This document shows, piece after piece, positions 11,749-23,802 of a stretch of DNA of 64,000 bases. The notes beneath the pieces are model-generated. The model was given only the letters and a program-made list of their open reading frames with translations. It was not told the DNA's origin and searched no databases. How positions within the stretch are numbered: position 1 is the first letter of the stretch; each line of letters begins with the position of its first letter. The DNA comes from Methanocaldococcus lauensis (GTDB taxonomy: Archaea > AGJL01 > Methanococci > Methanococcales > Methanocaldococcaceae): positions 682,001-746,000 of the forward strand of contig LR792634.1 of NCBI GenBank assembly GCA_902827205.1, given 5' to 3'. A program made the position numbers and the translations under genes.

Positions 11749-12900
11749 TTATTTATTTATTATTCCTTTATATGTTTTTAAATCAAATATTATATTTTCT
11801 GCCTCCTTATCAGAGACATTTTTTAATCTACCATTAATTAATTCCTGCAATTCCATTGCATTTACGAACTTTATAACTTTTGGAATGACAGGTTCTAATC
11901 TATAATCGTATTTTATATGTTTTACTGATGATTCCTCAACTGTTATATTAGTTCCAAGCCATTTTGCTGATGCTTTTACAGCTAACTCCTTATTTTTATT
12001 AATTTCATCTGTTGCATCTTTTAAGAGTTTAGCAAAAGTAATAACTGCTTCTTTTTTGTTAGTTAATGCGTTTTCAGATGCTACTACACAACAACATGGG
12101 TGGTTTGCCCATGTACCTCCAGTAGCACTTGGTAAATCACCACTGTATATAATTACTTTACCAATACCTCTACTTTGTATAATTTCAGGCATTGGCTCCC
12201 ATGCAATTACTGCATCTATTTGCTTTTGAGATAACATTTGAGGCATGTTTCCTTGTCCTTTACAATTGTCTAAATAAACCATAGCACTTTTGTTGTTTGG
12301 ATTTTCAGTGTATGTTATTCCCTCTGCTTTTAAGGCATCTTTAATCATAACATATTGAATAGATGTTGGTAATGGATGTCCTATCTTTACTTGATAACCT
12401 TTTTCATGCTGTTCTTTTATCCAATTTACAAATTCTTTCCAATTGTTTACAGGAATATCATTTCTAACTACAACTGCTGAACCTTCTGTATGCAAGTTCA
12501 TTATAACCTTTGCCTTTGTTCCGCTATCAATATAAAAGATTGCTGGAGGATATCCTAATAAGGCAACATCAACTTGTCCTTGTGACATTAAATTCATTAT
12601 ACTTGCTCCACCAGTTTTAACTATAACGAGTTTTACATTAGCGATTTTTTTGTCATCTTTATATAGTTCATATTCTTCCTTAGGTTTTACTTCTTTTAAA
12701 TATATTCCATAACTTTTCTTAAATATATCTGGATAGTAGCATGCTACAAATAACGCTGCATGGTGGTCTGTTGGTAAATATGCCACAGTCAATGTAGGAA
12801 CTTCTGAGCTTTCCTGATTTTGAACACATCCAGATAATGATACTACAAATATTAGGGATATTATTGATATTGATATTCCTACAAGATAAGGCATTTTCAC
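11749..12900 (-). CDS. NitT/TauT-type ABC transporter substrate-binding lipoprotein
   Basis: A 383-residue extracytoplasmic binding protein. The signal peptide ends at lipobox VSLSGC (lipidated Cys near residue 25), followed by the NMT1/SsuA-like fold: [75 protein letters not shown]. The start is GTG with GAGGTGA upstream. The family binds nitrate, sulfonates, thiamine precursors or other small molecules; the ligand is unknown. No permease or ATPase gene adjoins it. Confidence 0.82.
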   Translation of the reverse strand: MKMPYLVGISISIISLIFVVSLSGCVQNQESSEVPTLTVAYLPTDHHAALFVACYYPDIFKKSYGIYLKEVKPKEEYELYKDDKKIANVKLVIVKTGGASIMNLMSQGQVDVALLGYPPAIFYIDSGTKAKVIMNLHTEGSAVVVRNDIPVNNWKEFVNWIKEQHEKGYQVKIGHPLPTSIQYVMIKDALKAEGITYTENPNNKSAMVYLDNCKGQGNMPQMLSQKQIDAVIAWEPMPEIIQSRGIGKVIIYSGDLPSATGGTWANHPCCCVVASENALTNKKEAVITFAKLLKDATDEINKNKELAVKASAKWLGTNITVEESSVKHIKYDYRLEPVIPKVIKFVNAMELQELINGRLKNVSDKEAENIIFDLKTYKGIINK

Positions 12901-13062
12901 GATATCACCTCAGTATGCTATTAAAAGAAAAATGTTAATTATGTGATATATAAAATTTTTTATTTTTTTGCATAAGATTTTTCTTATAAGAAAATGGATA
13001 TATTGTAATATATTAGTTACGATAAGTTGATGAATTAAGAAATATTTAAATAATTAAATAAT

Positions 13063-13518
13063 TTAAATTTTAATTTCCTTATTACAAAATCTTCTAATAA
13101 TTTCTTTAACTATATCAAAAGAACTGTGAAATGGACATTTTACATAATTATTAAATCTAACTATTTCAGGATGCAAATTATATTTTTCAAGTTCTTTTTT
13201 TAGAGTTTCTTCATCAAAAGTTGTTTGGTCAGGTCCTAAAACAATTACATCTGGCTTTAGTTTTAATATTGGCTCTAATTTATTTTTTAAACTTCCCAAT
13301 ATTGCTTTATCAACTGGTTTTAATGCTTCAACCATTATTCTCCTTTGTTCTTCTGGAATTATTGGAGTTCTACCTTTTATTTTTTTAACGGTTTCGTCCC
13401 TTGCAACGATAACTATAAGTTCATCACCTAAACTCTTACAAAATTTTAATAGCTCATAATGTCCGGGATGCAAAATATCAAAAGTTCCAGCAGTAACTAC
13501 TCTTTTTTTCTTGTTCAT
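13063..13518 (-). CDS. ribL: Archaeal FAD synthetase RibL
   Basis: Transfers AMP from CTP/ATP to FMN, giving FAD. The 151-residue nucleotidyltransferase has the HxGH motif ([13 protein letters not shown]) near residue 15, [12 protein letters not shown] in the middle and the lysine/glycine-rich [13 protein letters not shown]. Late cysteines (VKCPF, RRFCN) are characteristic of RibL. ATG 13518 has AGAGGT upstream. The AI-2E-type permease gene upstream ends 11 bases away, so they probably share a transcript. Together with ribC this window holds two of the flavin genes. Confidence 0.92.
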   Translation of the reverse strand: MNKKKRVVTAGTFDILHPGHYELLKFCKSLGDELIVIVARDETVKKIKGRTPIIPEEQRRIMVEALKPVDKAILGSLKNKLEPILKLKPDVIVLGPDQTTFDEETLKKELEKYNLHPEIVRFNNYVKCPFHSSFDIVKEIIRRFCNKEIKI

Positions 13519-13529
13519 ATTCTACCTCT

Positions 13530-14531
13530 TTAAATTTTTTTGTCTCTATACTTTGCCAAATAAAATGCATTTAAAGCACCAACAACCAAAGGACCTATGG
13601 CAAACCCACTAAATCCTAATGAAAGAGGAGCCATTAAAAATGCAACAACTACGAGAACTGGATGTATATCTACTTCTTTTTTTACTAAGTAAGGTCTTAT
13701 TATAAAATCAGGAGCTATTGATAAAAATAACTCTCCATAGATAAAGATAAAAATCGCTTTTGTATAATCTTGGCTTAAAAAATAATATATGGCTATAGGG
13801 ATATATACCATCCATCCTCCTAATATTGGAAGAAGAGCAAATATTCCAGTTACTGCCGCAAACAGTTCTGAATATGGAACATTTATAATTTTATATCCAA
13901 TATATGACAATATAGTTATTATCAATGAAATAGTGATACAACTTATAAATAGATTTTTATAAGATTCATGCAAATATTCGAGATATATTTCCATTTTTTC
14001 TCGATAATTGTAAGGAATAAAGGAAACAATTAAATTCTTAATTTTTGCACCATCTCTTAAGAAGTAGAATGTTATAAATATAACCATAATAACTTTTATT
14101 ATTAAATATCCAAGATCTACAATTTTGTTAGAAATTACGCCAATCAAATATTTTAAGAAATCGTTAATATATTTTATAACAGTTTGTTCGTCTATAAATT
14201 TATTCAATGGAGTGTTGTATAAATTATTAAAAATAAAATTTAAATACCTTCCAATAGTTTCTGGATTGAAAGAATATGCTATATCTATAAGTGTAACTAA
14301 TGTATAAATACCTATTATCATAATTGGTAAAATAAATATAACAATTGCTAAACCTGCTGATATAGTTTTACTAAATTTTTTATTTAATAATTTATACAAT
14401 GGTAAAGCCATATACGAAAATGCTACTGAATAAGCTAAAACATCTATAAATGGAAAAATAATATAAATTAACATTATCAACAGTCCTATAATTATCGCTT
14501 TCCTAATTATTCTAAATTCCGAATCTTTCAT
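13530..14531 (-). CDS. AI-2E family transporter (UPF0118) membrane protein
   Basis: A 333-residue polytopic membrane protein with about seven to eight helices. It has the family layout: paired N-terminal helices, a soluble middle with amphipathic segments (YREKMEIYLEYLHESYKNLF), and C-terminal helices with conserved VTGIFALLPILGGWMVYIP and PLSLGFSGFAIGPLVVG. Members export small molecules or exchange Na+/H+; the substrate here is unknown. Divergent from the glycosyltransferase gene with only 18 bases between start codons, so the two promoters must overlap the coding starts. Confidence 0.85.
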   Translation of the reverse strand: MKDSEFRIIRKAIIIGLLIMLIYIIFPFIDVLAYSVAFSYMALPLYKLLNKKFSKTISAGLAIVIFILPIMIIGIYTLVTLIDIAYSFNPETIGRYLNFIFNNLYNTPLNKFIDEQTVIKYINDFLKYLIGVISNKIVDLGYLIIKVIMVIFITFYFLRDGAKIKNLIVSFIPYNYREKMEIYLEYLHESYKNLFISCITISLIITILSYIGYKIINVPYSELFAAVTGIFALLPILGGWMVYIPIAIYYFLSQDYTKAIFIFIYGELFLSIAPDFIIRPYLVKKEVDIHPVLVVVAFLMAPLSLGFSGFAIGPLVVGALNAFYLAKYRDKKI

Positions 14532-14549
14532 AACTATCCCGTGATGCCA

Positions 14550-15593
14550 ATGAAGGTTTTAATGCCAACTATATACTACCCACACATTGGAGGAATTACG
14601 ATACATGTAGAGAATATTGTTAGACATTTAAAGGATATTGAATTCCATATATTAACCTATGATAAGTTTGAAGAAAACAGATATAAAAATGTAATTGTTC
14701 ATAAAGTTCCTCATCTTAAAAAATTTAGAGGAATTAGTTATTTGATAAACGCTTACAAGATAGGAAAAGATATCATTAAAAAGGAAGAAATTGATATAAT
14801 TCATTCTCACTATGCATTTCCGCAAGGATGTATAGGGGGATTATTAAAGAACAAATTTTCCATTCCACATATTTTAACTCTTCACGGCAGTGATGCATTA
14901 ATATTAAAAAACTCTGCAATAGGAAAATATTTTTTTAAATATGCTGTAAAAAATTCAGATAAAATAATCTGTGTAAGTAATTATATAAAAAATCAACTAA
15001 ATGATAAAATTAAAGATAAGGCAGTAGTTATTTACAATGGAATTAATAGAGAGCATTTATATTATGAGAGCGATGATAACTTTGGTTTATTTGTTGGAGC
15101 TTTTGTGCCACAAAAAGGAGTAGATATTTTAATAAAGGCTATTGAAGATATAGATTTTAATTTTAAACTTATAGGGAGTGGTAAATTATATAAAAAAATA
15201 GAAGATTATATTATAAAAAATAAATTAGAGAATATTCAACTTTTAGGTAAAAAAAGTTTTAATGAAACTGCTTCATTTATGAGAAAGTGTAGTTTTTTAG
15301 TAATTCCTTCAAGAAGTGAGGGTTTTGGTCTTGTAGCAGTTGAGGCAATGGCTTGCTCTAAACCAGTAATTGCTTCGGATGTTGGTGGTTTAAAAGAGGT
15401 AGTTGTTGATGAATACAATGGATTATTATTTAAAAGAGAGAATATTATAGATTTAAAAGAAAAAATTCAAAAATTGATAGATGATAAGGATTTAAGAAAA
15501 ACATTAGGTAAGAATGGTGAAAAATTTTCAAAAAAATTCTCTTGGAAAAAATGTGCTGAAAGTGTTAGAGAAATATATGAAAATTTATCTTAG
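14550..15593 (+). CDS. Glycosyltransferase family 4 (GT-B fold)
   Basis: A 347-residue cytoplasmic or membrane-associated glycosyltransferase. The N-terminal domain has [15 protein letters not shown] and [11 protein letters not shown]. The C-terminal nucleotide-sugar domain has [28 protein letters not shown] and the EX7E signature [20 protein letters not shown], followed by VGGLKEVV. Both glutamates are present, so it should be a retaining enzyme. ATG 14550 is preferred with GTGAT just upstream; an ATG at 14544 is in frame. The last four bases overlap the convergent moaC. Acceptor unknown; a cell-envelope or N-glycan role is likely. Confidence 0.87.
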   Translation: MKVLMPTIYYPHIGGITIHVENIVRHLKDIEFHILTYDKFEENRYKNVIVHKVPHLKKFRGISYLINAYKIGKDIIKKEEIDIIHSHYAFPQGCIGGLLKNKFSIPHILTLHGSDALILKNSAIGKYFFKYAVKNSDKIICVSNYIKNQLNDKIKDKAVVIYNGINREHLYYESDDNFGLFVGAFVPQKGVDILIKAIEDIDFNFKLIGSGKLYKKIEDYIIKNKLENIQLLGKKSFNETASFMRKCSFLVIPSRSEGFGLVAVEAMACSKPVIASDVGGLKEVVVDEYNGLLFKRENIIDLKEKIQKLIDDKDLRKTLGKNGEKFSKKFSWKKCAESVREIYENLS

Positions 15594-16057
15594 AATTCAG
15601 TATTTTTTACTTTTTTAACAACACTTATTCCAAAAATCTCAGCAGTTTTATACTGCCCATTTTCATCTTTTTCAACAGATTTAACCATATCCCAAATTGT
15701 CAATAGAGCTATAGAGACACCAGTCAAAGCTTCCATTTCAATTCCTGTCTTATATGTGGTTTTTACAGCACATATTGCTTTTATTTTATCTTCAAATATT
15801 TCAAAGTCAATTTTTACTGAAGTTATTGGTATAGGGTGGCACATTGGAATTAGATCATAGGTTTTTTTAACTGCTAAGATTCCAGCTATTTGTGCAGTTG
15901 TTAAAACATTACCTTTTTTAATTTTTTGTTCCTTTATCAATTTAATAGTTTCTGGCTTTAATTTTATATAACCTTCAGCAATACATTCTCTATTAACATC
16001 TTCTTTTTTAGAAATATCAACCATCTTAACTCCTTTATCATCAACATGGGTTAGCAT
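15590..16057 (-). CDS. moaC: Cyclic pyranopterin monophosphate synthase MoaC
   Basis: Second step of molybdopterin biosynthesis, converting the 3',8-cyclo-GTP product of MoaA to cPMP. The 155-residue protein carries the core motifs [39 protein letters not shown] and [32 protein letters not shown] precedes the ATG. It is divergent from elp3. The pterin is needed here by tungsten enzymes such as the aldehyde oxidoreductase in this window. Confidence 0.95.
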   Translation of the reverse strand: MLTHVDDKGVKMVDISKKEDVNRECIAEGYIKLKPETIKLIKEQKIKKGNVLTTAQIAGILAVKKTYDLIPMCHPIPITSVKIDFEIFEDKIKAICAVKTTYKTGIEMEALTGVSIALLTIWDMVKSVEKDENGQYKTAEIFGISVVKKVKNTEF

Positions 16058-16193
16058 TTAATCACCATTAAAGTTACCATTAAGTTAATTATTTTGGTTG
16101 AATAATATAAGAAGTATTATTTAGTTATGTTATATTTTTATAGATTTATGAGTATATTTATATATGTAACTTTATACTTAATTGGTGATGATT

Positions 16194-17807
16194 ATGGATG
16201 AAAAAACAAAGTTAATGAGATGTATAATTAAAAGAATCTTAGAAGAATATCAAAAAAATAAATCTTTAGATAAAAAAAGAATAGAACAAATTAAAGCAGA
16301 ATGTTTAAGAATTTATAAATTGGGAATTGGACATCCATCTAATTCAGAAATTTTGCAGTATGCTACAGAGGAAGAAAAAAAATTGCTAATTCCTATATTG
16401 AGGAAAAAACCTGTTAGAACAATCTCTGGTGTTGCTGTTGTAGCAGTAATGACTTCTCCAGAAAAATGTCCTCATGGAAAATGTATATTCTGTCCGGGAG
16501 GAGTAGGGAGTGTATTTGGAGATGTCCCACAAAGTTATACTGGGAGAGAGCCAGCAACTATGAGAGGCTTAATGTTTAACTTCGACCCATATTTACAAAC
16601 AAAAGCAAGAATTGAGCAGTTAGAAAAAGTAGGTCATCCAACGAACAAAATAGAACTTATAATAATGGGTGGAACATTTCCAGCGAGAGAGATAGATTAT
16701 CAAGATTGGTTTATTAAGAGATGCTTAGATGGTATGAATAAAGTTGAGGCAAAAAGTTTAGAAGAGGCTCAAAAAATTAACGAAACGGCAGAGCATAGAT
16801 GTGTAGCTCTCTGCATTGAAACAAGACCAGATTACTGTGGAGAGAAAGAGATAAATCAAATGTTAAAATTAGGAACTACAAGAGTAGAGTTGGGTGTTCA
16901 AACAATTTACAATGAGATTTTAGAATTCTGCAAGAGAGGACATACAGTTGAAGATACCATAAAGGCAACTCAATTATTAAAAGATAGTGGTTTAAAAGTG
17001 TCATATCACTTAATGCCTGGAATGCCTGGCTCTGATATGGAGATGGATAAAAAGATGTTTAAAGAAATTTTTACAAACCCAGATTTTATGCCTGATATGG
17101 TTAAAATCTATCCATGTTTGGTTATAGAAGGGACTGAACTTTATGAGATGTGGAAGAGAGGGGAATATAAGCCATACAGAGAAGAGGAGGCTATTGAGGT
17201 TATAAGTTATGCCAAATCAATAATGCCTAAGTGGGTTAGAACTTCAAGAATTCAGAGGGATATTCCAGCCACTGTAATAGTTGATGGAGTAAAAAAGAGC
17301 AACTTAGGAGAGTTAGTCTATAAGTATATGGAAAAACATGGAATTAAGTGTATATGTATAAGATGCAGAGAAGTAGGACATGTGATGTATAAAAAAAGAA
17401 TAATGCCTGATTTAGATTATATAAAGTTATGTAGAGAAGAGTATGAAGCCAGTGGTGGAACTGAGATATTCCTATCCTATGAAGATGTAAAAAATGATAT
17501 ATTAATTGCCTTCTTAAGATTGAGGGTTCCATATAAACCATTTAGAAAAGAGATTGATGATAATACTATGTTAGTTAGACAACTTCATGTATGTGGTCAA
17601 GAAAAACCTTTAACTAAGGATTTGAAAGAAATTACTTGGCAACATAAAGGATATGGAAGAAAACTCTTAGAAGAGGCAGAAAGAATTGCTAAAGAGGAAT
17701 TTGGTAAAAAGAAAATCTTAGTAACGAGTGGTATAGGTGTTAGAGAATACTACAGAAAGTTAGGATATGAAAAAATTGGAGTTTATATGGGCAAATACTT
17801 AAAATAA
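16194..17807 (+). CDS. elp3: Elp3-family tRNA uridine acetyltransferase (radical SAM/GNAT)
   Basis: Installs the carboxymethyl group on wobble U34 of tRNAs from acetyl-CoA. The radical SAM cluster is CPHGKCIFCPGG (C-x4-C-x2-C) near residue 100, followed by PATMRG, ELIIMGGTFPA, CIETRPD, LGVQTIY. The C-terminal GNAT domain shows CGQEKPL and GYGRKLLEEAERIAKE. About 537 residues, normal for the family. ATG 16194 has GGTGATG upstream, and a TATA-like TTTATATATG lies before it. The 3' end overlaps the opposite-strand membrane protein by 68 bases. Confidence 0.94.
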   Translation: MDEKTKLMRCIIKRILEEYQKNKSLDKKRIEQIKAECLRIYKLGIGHPSNSEILQYATEEEKKLLIPILRKKPVRTISGVAVVAVMTSPEKCPHGKCIFCPGGVGSVFGDVPQSYTGREPATMRGLMFNFDPYLQTKARIEQLEKVGHPTNKIELIIMGGTFPAREIDYQDWFIKRCLDGMNKVEAKSLEEAQKINETAEHRCVALCIETRPDYCGEKEINQMLKLGTTRVELGVQTIYNEILEFCKRGHTVEDTIKATQLLKDSGLKVSYHLMPGMPGSDMEMDKKMFKEIFTNPDFMPDMVKIYPCLVIEGTELYEMWKRGEYKPYREEEAIEVISYAKSIMPKWVRTSRIQRDIPATVIVDGVKKSNLGELVYKYMEKHGIKCICIRCREVGHVMYKKRIMPDLDYIKLCREEYEASGGTEIFLSYEDVKNDILIAFLRLRVPYKPFRKEIDDNTMLVRQLHVCGQEKPLTKDLKEITWQHKGYGRKLLEEAERIAKEEFGKKKILVTSGIGVREYYRKLGYEKIGVYMGKYLK

Positions 17808-18333
17808 ATGACACAATGAAGGGGAGATATAAGTTATCATCTATTTTTATTTTTTTGCTTATAAATTCAAAGAATGCCGCAAGTAATGAGACAAAAATTC
17901 CATAAATTCCATAAAATGGAAATAATATCAATAATGACGATATAAAGAATGCTAAAAATCCCTCAATTGTTTTATCAAAATATTTTATTTTAATTTTTCC
18001 ATTTATTCCAACAATTGTGGCTAATGAATCTCCAATAGCAAATACTAAGGTTCCAAAAAATATTGCCTTTATATCATTAATAAAAATTAAAGATATTAAT
18101 AAACCAACAGCAAAATATATAGCCCCTTCTCCATTTTCACCTTCTCTTTTACATAGATTTAGTAAATCAGAAATTATTGGAATATAAAGTTTTTTACACA
18201 AAAAATATAAAAAAATCCCTACTATTACACTGACAAATAAAGGAATTATTAAAAGTTTTTTAAATATCAAGACAGAAAAAGATATTAAAACTCCCGCAAT
18301 TAAATGAATTGTTTGTCTATATAACTCTCTCAA
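17740..18333 (-). CDS. CTP transferase/phytol-dolichol kinase-like membrane protein
   Basis: A 197-residue protein with six or seven hydrophobic segments. The conserved stretch GDSLATIVGINGKIKIKYFD, followed by KTIEGFLAFF, corresponds to the cytidylyltransferase/polyprenol kinase family (CdsA, dolichol kinase, phytol kinase). A role in isoprenoid or lipid phosphorylation is likely, but the substrate is unknown. The last 68 bases overlap the opposite-strand 3' end of elp3. The hydrophobic sequence continues almost to the end, so I consider the overlap real, although the last 20 residues could be an extension peculiar to this species. Confidence 0.72.
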   Translation of the reverse strand: MRELYRQTIHLIAGVLISFSVLIFKKLLIIPLFVSVIVGIFLYFLCKKLYIPIISDLLNLCKREGENGEGAIYFAVGLLISLIFINDIKAIFFGTLVFAIGDSLATIVGINGKIKIKYFDKTIEGFLAFFISSLLILFPFYGIYGIFVSLLAAFFEFISKKIKIDDNLYLPFIVSFILSICPYKLQFFHILTFCSIL

Positions 18334-18422
18334 GCTTTCAACCTTTTTTATTTAATACAAAAATGTTTATATATAATATAATACTAAAATTTAATTATTA
18401 TTTATACATATGGAGGGAAAAT

Positions 18423-18953
18423 ATGGTGATTAAAAAAATATTCTTCATACTAATACCAATGATAATTGTAGTTGGCACATCAGGATGCTTAGAACAGCCA
18501 AAAGTTGAAATTGTTGGTCAAAAAATCCAAAAATTAAACGCAGATAATACAAAGATAGAAATTCAAGTATTGGTAAGTAATCCAAATCCTATTGGAATAA
18601 CTATAAATAAAATATCATTTGATATATATGCATTGGTTAATGGTGAAAAAGTTTATTTAGGACATGGAGAGCAGAGAAATATTAAAATAACCTCTGGAAA
18701 TAATACTTTCACTTTACCAATAGAAATATCTAACAAAAAACTTATTGAAGTTGCTGTAAAGGGTAAAAGCACAAAAATACCTATTGAAATTAAAGGAAAT
18801 ATATCAATTAACTTAATAGTTACAACAGTAAGTATTCCAATAGATATTCAACAGGAAATAGATGTCTCTGCAATAGTAAAAGAAGAGATGTTAAATCAAT
18901 TAAGTAATTTAAATAACTTAAACACTAACCAAATACAATCAGTAACTCAATAA
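18423..18953 (+). CDS. LEA14-like lipoprotein
   Basis: A 176-residue secreted lipoprotein with signal peptide and lipobox VGTSGC (Cys near residue 21). The rest is one LEA14/WHy-type beta-sandwich domain: conserved VLVSNPNPIGITINKISFDIYALVNG and the late GNISINLIVTTVSIPID. These domains are found in desiccation and envelope proteins; the role in methanogens is unknown. ATG 18423 is chosen for GGAGGGAAAAT upstream; the longer frame from 18309 would bury the signal peptide. Confidence 0.78.
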   Translation: MVIKKIFFILIPMIIVVGTSGCLEQPKVEIVGQKIQKLNADNTKIEIQVLVSNPNPIGITINKISFDIYALVNGEKVYLGHGEQRNIKITSGNNTFTLPIEISNKKLIEVAVKGKSTKIPIEIKGNISINLIVTTVSIPIDIQQEIDVSAIVKEEMLNQLSNLNNLNTNQIQSVTQ

Positions 18954-18998
18954 TTTAAGATGACTTTTGCAGTTTTATTAAAAAAAATTTATTCTTTT

Positions 18999-19688
18999 TC
19001 ACTCTTTTATAATTTCAACTCCATATCTAACAACATTATCCTTCATTAAATAATCTCTAAATTCGCATATTTTATAAGTGGTTTCCATAATTTTTTTTGA
19101 ATAATTGACATCTACCAAAGTGTTTAAAAATGCTCTTAAATCGTAGGGATTTTTAATTTGGTATTTATTTTCAGCATCCGTAGAAATTACAACTGGAACA
19201 TCATACTTTTTTGCTAATTTTAAGTTATTTCTAAAAAATAGTAATGTTCTCGCCCTTTCATAACCATCTTTACTTAAAAGATTTTTTAAATTTATTTCAA
19301 TAGCCACTCTGTGAGTTGATGCCAATCTTGCCAATACATGGTCTATTCCGCTATCTTTTCTACCCAATTCAGGAGTTGATAGTATATCCACATTGTGCAT
19401 TTCCACAGATGCTCTATTTATTTTTAAAATTCCTCCTTCAACTAATATTATATGACATTTATTTCTAAATTTCTTTACCTTTTTTCTCAATTCTTTAGAA
19501 TTCTCTGTTTTTATTTTCACTCCTGAATAAACTTTTAATTTATAACTTTCACCAATAGATTTTACCTCCTCAAATAATTCTTTGTCAAATTCATAATCAT
19601 ACTGATAAAAAACAAATCCGTTCCATTTTAACTCTTTTAGCATTTTAATATCTTCTTCATCTTTTATTCTATTAATGTCAATTCTCAT
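18999..19688 (-). CDS. rnp3: Ribonuclease P protein component 3 (Rpp30/Rnp3)
   Basis: Protein subunit of archaeal RNase P, which matures the 5' end of tRNA; forms a pair with Pop5. The 229-residue sequence has the PHP/TIM-barrel-like fold of Rpp30: MRIDINRIKDE, GFVFYQYDYEF, VHNVDILSTPELGRKDSGIDH with VLARLASTHRVAIEIN, then VVISTDAENKYQIKNPYDLRAF. GTGATAAT precedes the ATG. The gene lies 13 bases downstream of comB. Confidence 0.9.
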   Translation of the reverse strand: MRIDINRIKDEEDIKMLKELKWNGFVFYQYDYEFDKELFEEVKSIGESYKLKVYSGVKIKTENSKELRKKVKKFRNKCHIILVEGGILKINRASVEMHNVDILSTPELGRKDSGIDHVLARLASTHRVAIEINLKNLLSKDGYERARTLLFFRNNLKLAKKYDVPVVISTDAENKYQIKNPYDLRAFLNTLVDVNYSKKIMETTYKICEFRDYLMKDNVVRYGVEIIKE

Positions 19689-19701
19689 ATTATCACAAAG
19701 T

Positions 19702-20379
19702 TTATTTAACTCTTACAACTTTGTTATCTTCTTTTTTGTAAATTCCTACAGTATCAATGCTATTTTCCAACATTGCAAAGGTTATATCTTTTTCATATCC
19801 AAGATTTTTTAAATTTTTAGCAGACGATGATTCTAAGATTAAAGACATCCAGTCATATTTAGTTAATTCTACTGCCACTTTGGTAAATTCGTCATACTCA
19901 TTATTTAAATATTTAGCTATAATCCCACAGCCAATAAAATCGTCTATTGAAAAATTGTTTTCTCTATGACATGGAACTAAACTGACATTTTCAAAATCCT
20001 TAACTGCTTCAGCGACATACTTTGCATTAACTATCGCTCCTATAAAAATATATTTAGAGTTTAAGTTTTTTAAAACTCTCGTTCCGTTTGTTGTTGATAA
20101 TATAACCTTTTCTCCATTTTCATATCTTTCCTTTATAATATCTTTATTTGCTAAAATCTCTGTTGGAGAGTTTCCAAAATCAAAGTTCTCTATTTTTCTG
20201 CCCTTTCTCTCTCCAATGTATATGGCATTTTCTTCTTCTCTCTGTATAGATGTAGTTATATATACCTCATCGATAAATGATAGAAGAGTTACTATTGTAG
20301 TTGATGCTCTTAAAACATCTACAACTATTGCTATATCATAACATTTATGATCAGCAAATTTATTACATAAAGCTATCAT
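19702..20379 (-). CDS. comB: 2-phosphosulfolactate phosphatase ComB
   Basis: Second step of coenzyme M biosynthesis: hydrolyses 2-phosphosulfolactate to sulfolactate, Mg2+ dependent. The 225-residue protein contains IAIVVDVLRASTTIVTLL, GERKGRKIENFDFGNSPTE, VILSTTNGTRVL and SLVPCHRENNFSIDDFIGCGIIAKYL, all characteristic of ComB. ATG 20379 follows GGGATAG. The gene lies upstream of rnp3 in one transcript, and its 5' end is divergent from the DUF116 gene. Confidence 0.94.
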   Translation of the reverse strand: MIALCNKFADHKCYDIAIVVDVLRASTTIVTLLSFIDEVYITTSIQREEENAIYIGERKGRKIENFDFGNSPTEILANKDIIKERYENGEKVILSTTNGTRVLKNLNSKYIFIGAIVNAKYVAEAVKDFENVSLVPCHRENNFSIDDFIGCGIIAKYLNNEYDEFTKVAVELTKYDWMSLILESSSAKNLKNLGYEKDITFAMLENSIDTVGIYKKEDNKVVRVK

Positions 20380-20435
20380 ATCTATCCCATCATTTTTTAT
20401 TTTATATTAAGGAATATAAAAAGGAGGGATATGTT

Positions 20436-21068
20436 TTGATTTTAGAGGAATTTTTGCAGATTGTAGGTTTGATAACATTAACAGTATTTATATTAATATT
20501 TATAGTATCCATCTTAATTTTAATTATTGGATATATATTATTAAAAAAGGATAGGTTGATATTTCCAAATTTGGCTTTATTCTTAATGGATAATTTTTAT
20601 TCAATACTATTAAAAGTTTTTCTATTAATTGGAACAGAAGATACTTTTTATAGAGTAGGAATAGAATTTTACAATAAATATTATGAAGAGAAATTTAAAA
20701 AAGCAAAAAATAAGGTTTTGGTTCTTCCACACTGTTTAAGAGATTCAAAATGTCCTGCTAAATTAACTCCTAATGGTGTTGAATGCATATTCTGTGGAAG
20801 ATGTAAAATAGGAGACATTATAAAAGTGGCAAAGGAAAACAATTACAAAGTTTATATAGTCCCAGGCTCAACATTCTTAAAGAGAATTTTAAAAGAAGAA
20901 AAGCCAGATGCTGTGTTTGGTGTTGCGTGCAATAGGGATTTATTTTATGGAATGAATATGTTATCAAGAAAAGGAATTCCTTCACAAGGACAACCTTTAT
21001 TAAGGGATGGGTGTATAAATACTTTGGTTGATGTTGATGAACTCATATCAAGATTAAAATCATTATAA
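20436..21068 (+). CDS. DUF116 family protein, cysteine-rich membrane-anchored
   Basis: A 210-residue protein with one or two N-terminal membrane helices (residues 8-35) and a soluble domain. It has LPHCLRDSKCPAKLTPNGVE, then CIFCGRCKIGD, YIVPGSTF, GVACNRDL and a late RDGCINT; the cysteines suggest an iron-sulfur or zinc site. This is the DUF116 family (function unknown). The start is a TTG (20436-20438), seven bases after GGAGGG; no ATG fits this frame. The Get3-like ATPase gene starts 18 bases downstream, so they may work together. Confidence 0.8.
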   Translation: MILEEFLQIVGLITLTVFILIFIVSILILIIGYILLKKDRLIFPNLALFLMDNFYSILLKVFLLIGTEDTFYRVGIEFYNKYYEEKFKKAKNKVLVLPHCLRDSKCPAKLTPNGVECIFCGRCKIGDIIKVAKENNYKVYIVPGSTFLKRILKEEKPDAVFGVACNRDLFYGMNMLSRKGIPSQGQPLLRDGCINTLVDVDELISRLKSL

Positions 21069-21086
21069 TAATTAAGGTGAGATTGA

Positions 21087-23079
<1,993 letters not shown>

Positions 23080-23142
23080 ACTGCATCACAAAAAGTTTTT
23101 ATCTAAGTTTATTGTAAAATAGTATCTATGAGGTGGGTATTT

Positions 23143-23382
23143 ATGGGTTTGGAACATCTAATTTTATTGATATTAATAATTGCAGTAGGGATTTTATTCT
23201 TTAAGCTAACTTATAAAATATTAAGATATTTAGCGGTAAATACAATAATTGGTTTAATATTGGTAGGAATTTTAAATTTCCTCGGAATTGTGCATATAAA
23301 ACTAACCTTAATAAACTTGTTAATAATAGCATTTGGGGGATTAATTGGAGTATTTATCTTAATTTTACTCTCAATTTTATGA
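23143..23382 (+). CDS. BofA-like small membrane protein
   Basis: A 79-residue protein of two or three hydrophobic helices with the pattern of the pro-sigma-K processing inhibitor BofA family: VNTIIGLILVGILNFLGI followed by INLLIIAFGGLIGVFIL. The archaeal role is unknown, as sigma-K does not exist here. ATG 23143 follows GAGGTGGG. It is divergent from cbiG and convergent with a small acidic/basic protein gene. Confidence 0.65.
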   Translation: MGLEHLILLILIIAVGILFFKLTYKILRYLAVNTIIGLILVGILNFLGIVHIKLTLINLLIIAFGGLIGVFILILLSIL

Positions 23383-23397
23383 AAAACAAAAAAGATA

Positions 23398-23595
23398 TTA
23401 AGCTTTCATTGAATACTCATATGCCTGACAAGCCCAATAATCTAAAACATCTTTTATTGACTTTAAGTTTTTATCTTTTCTTTTTTTAATTTTTGCTAAG
23501 TCCCTTAATATTTTTAAAGTTTTTTCTATCTCATTTTCGCTCATTAAGGTGGCGTTAATTAATAAATTTATAGCCCTCTTATCAATGTCATCCAT
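23398..23595 (-). CDS. Small conserved helical protein (unknown function)
   Basis: A 65-residue charged, probably all-helical protein ([18 protein letters not shown], then [18 protein letters not shown]). AAGGTGGTATT precedes the ATG, which supports a real gene. I do not recognise the family. Its position between the BofA-like gene and gap agrees with the M. jannaschii gene order as I recall it. It ends with a tryptophan- and cysteine-bearing tail ([14 protein letters not shown]). Confidence 0.6.
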   Translation of the reverse strand: MDDIDKRAINLLINATLMSENEIEKTLKILRDLAKIKKRKDKNLKSIKDVLDYWACQAYEYSMKA

Positions 23596-23802
23596 AATAC
23601 CACCTTTTAATACTATATTTTAGATTAGTATTATCATATATAAAATTTTTGGTTAAAAATATGAAAAATATTCATTATAATCCAAATTAAAATTTATTTT
23701 ATTAATATTAAAATTTTTTGTAGTTTTATTAATTTAAATATTTAAAATATACACTTAATATTCTGAAAATAAAAAATGAAAAATAAAATAAAAAAATTAA
23801 TT

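Noticed and set aside
18309-18422. Longer N-terminus of the LEA14-like lipoprotein
   Set aside because: It would bury the signal peptide and overlaps the start of the opposite gene; ATG 18423 has GGAGGG.
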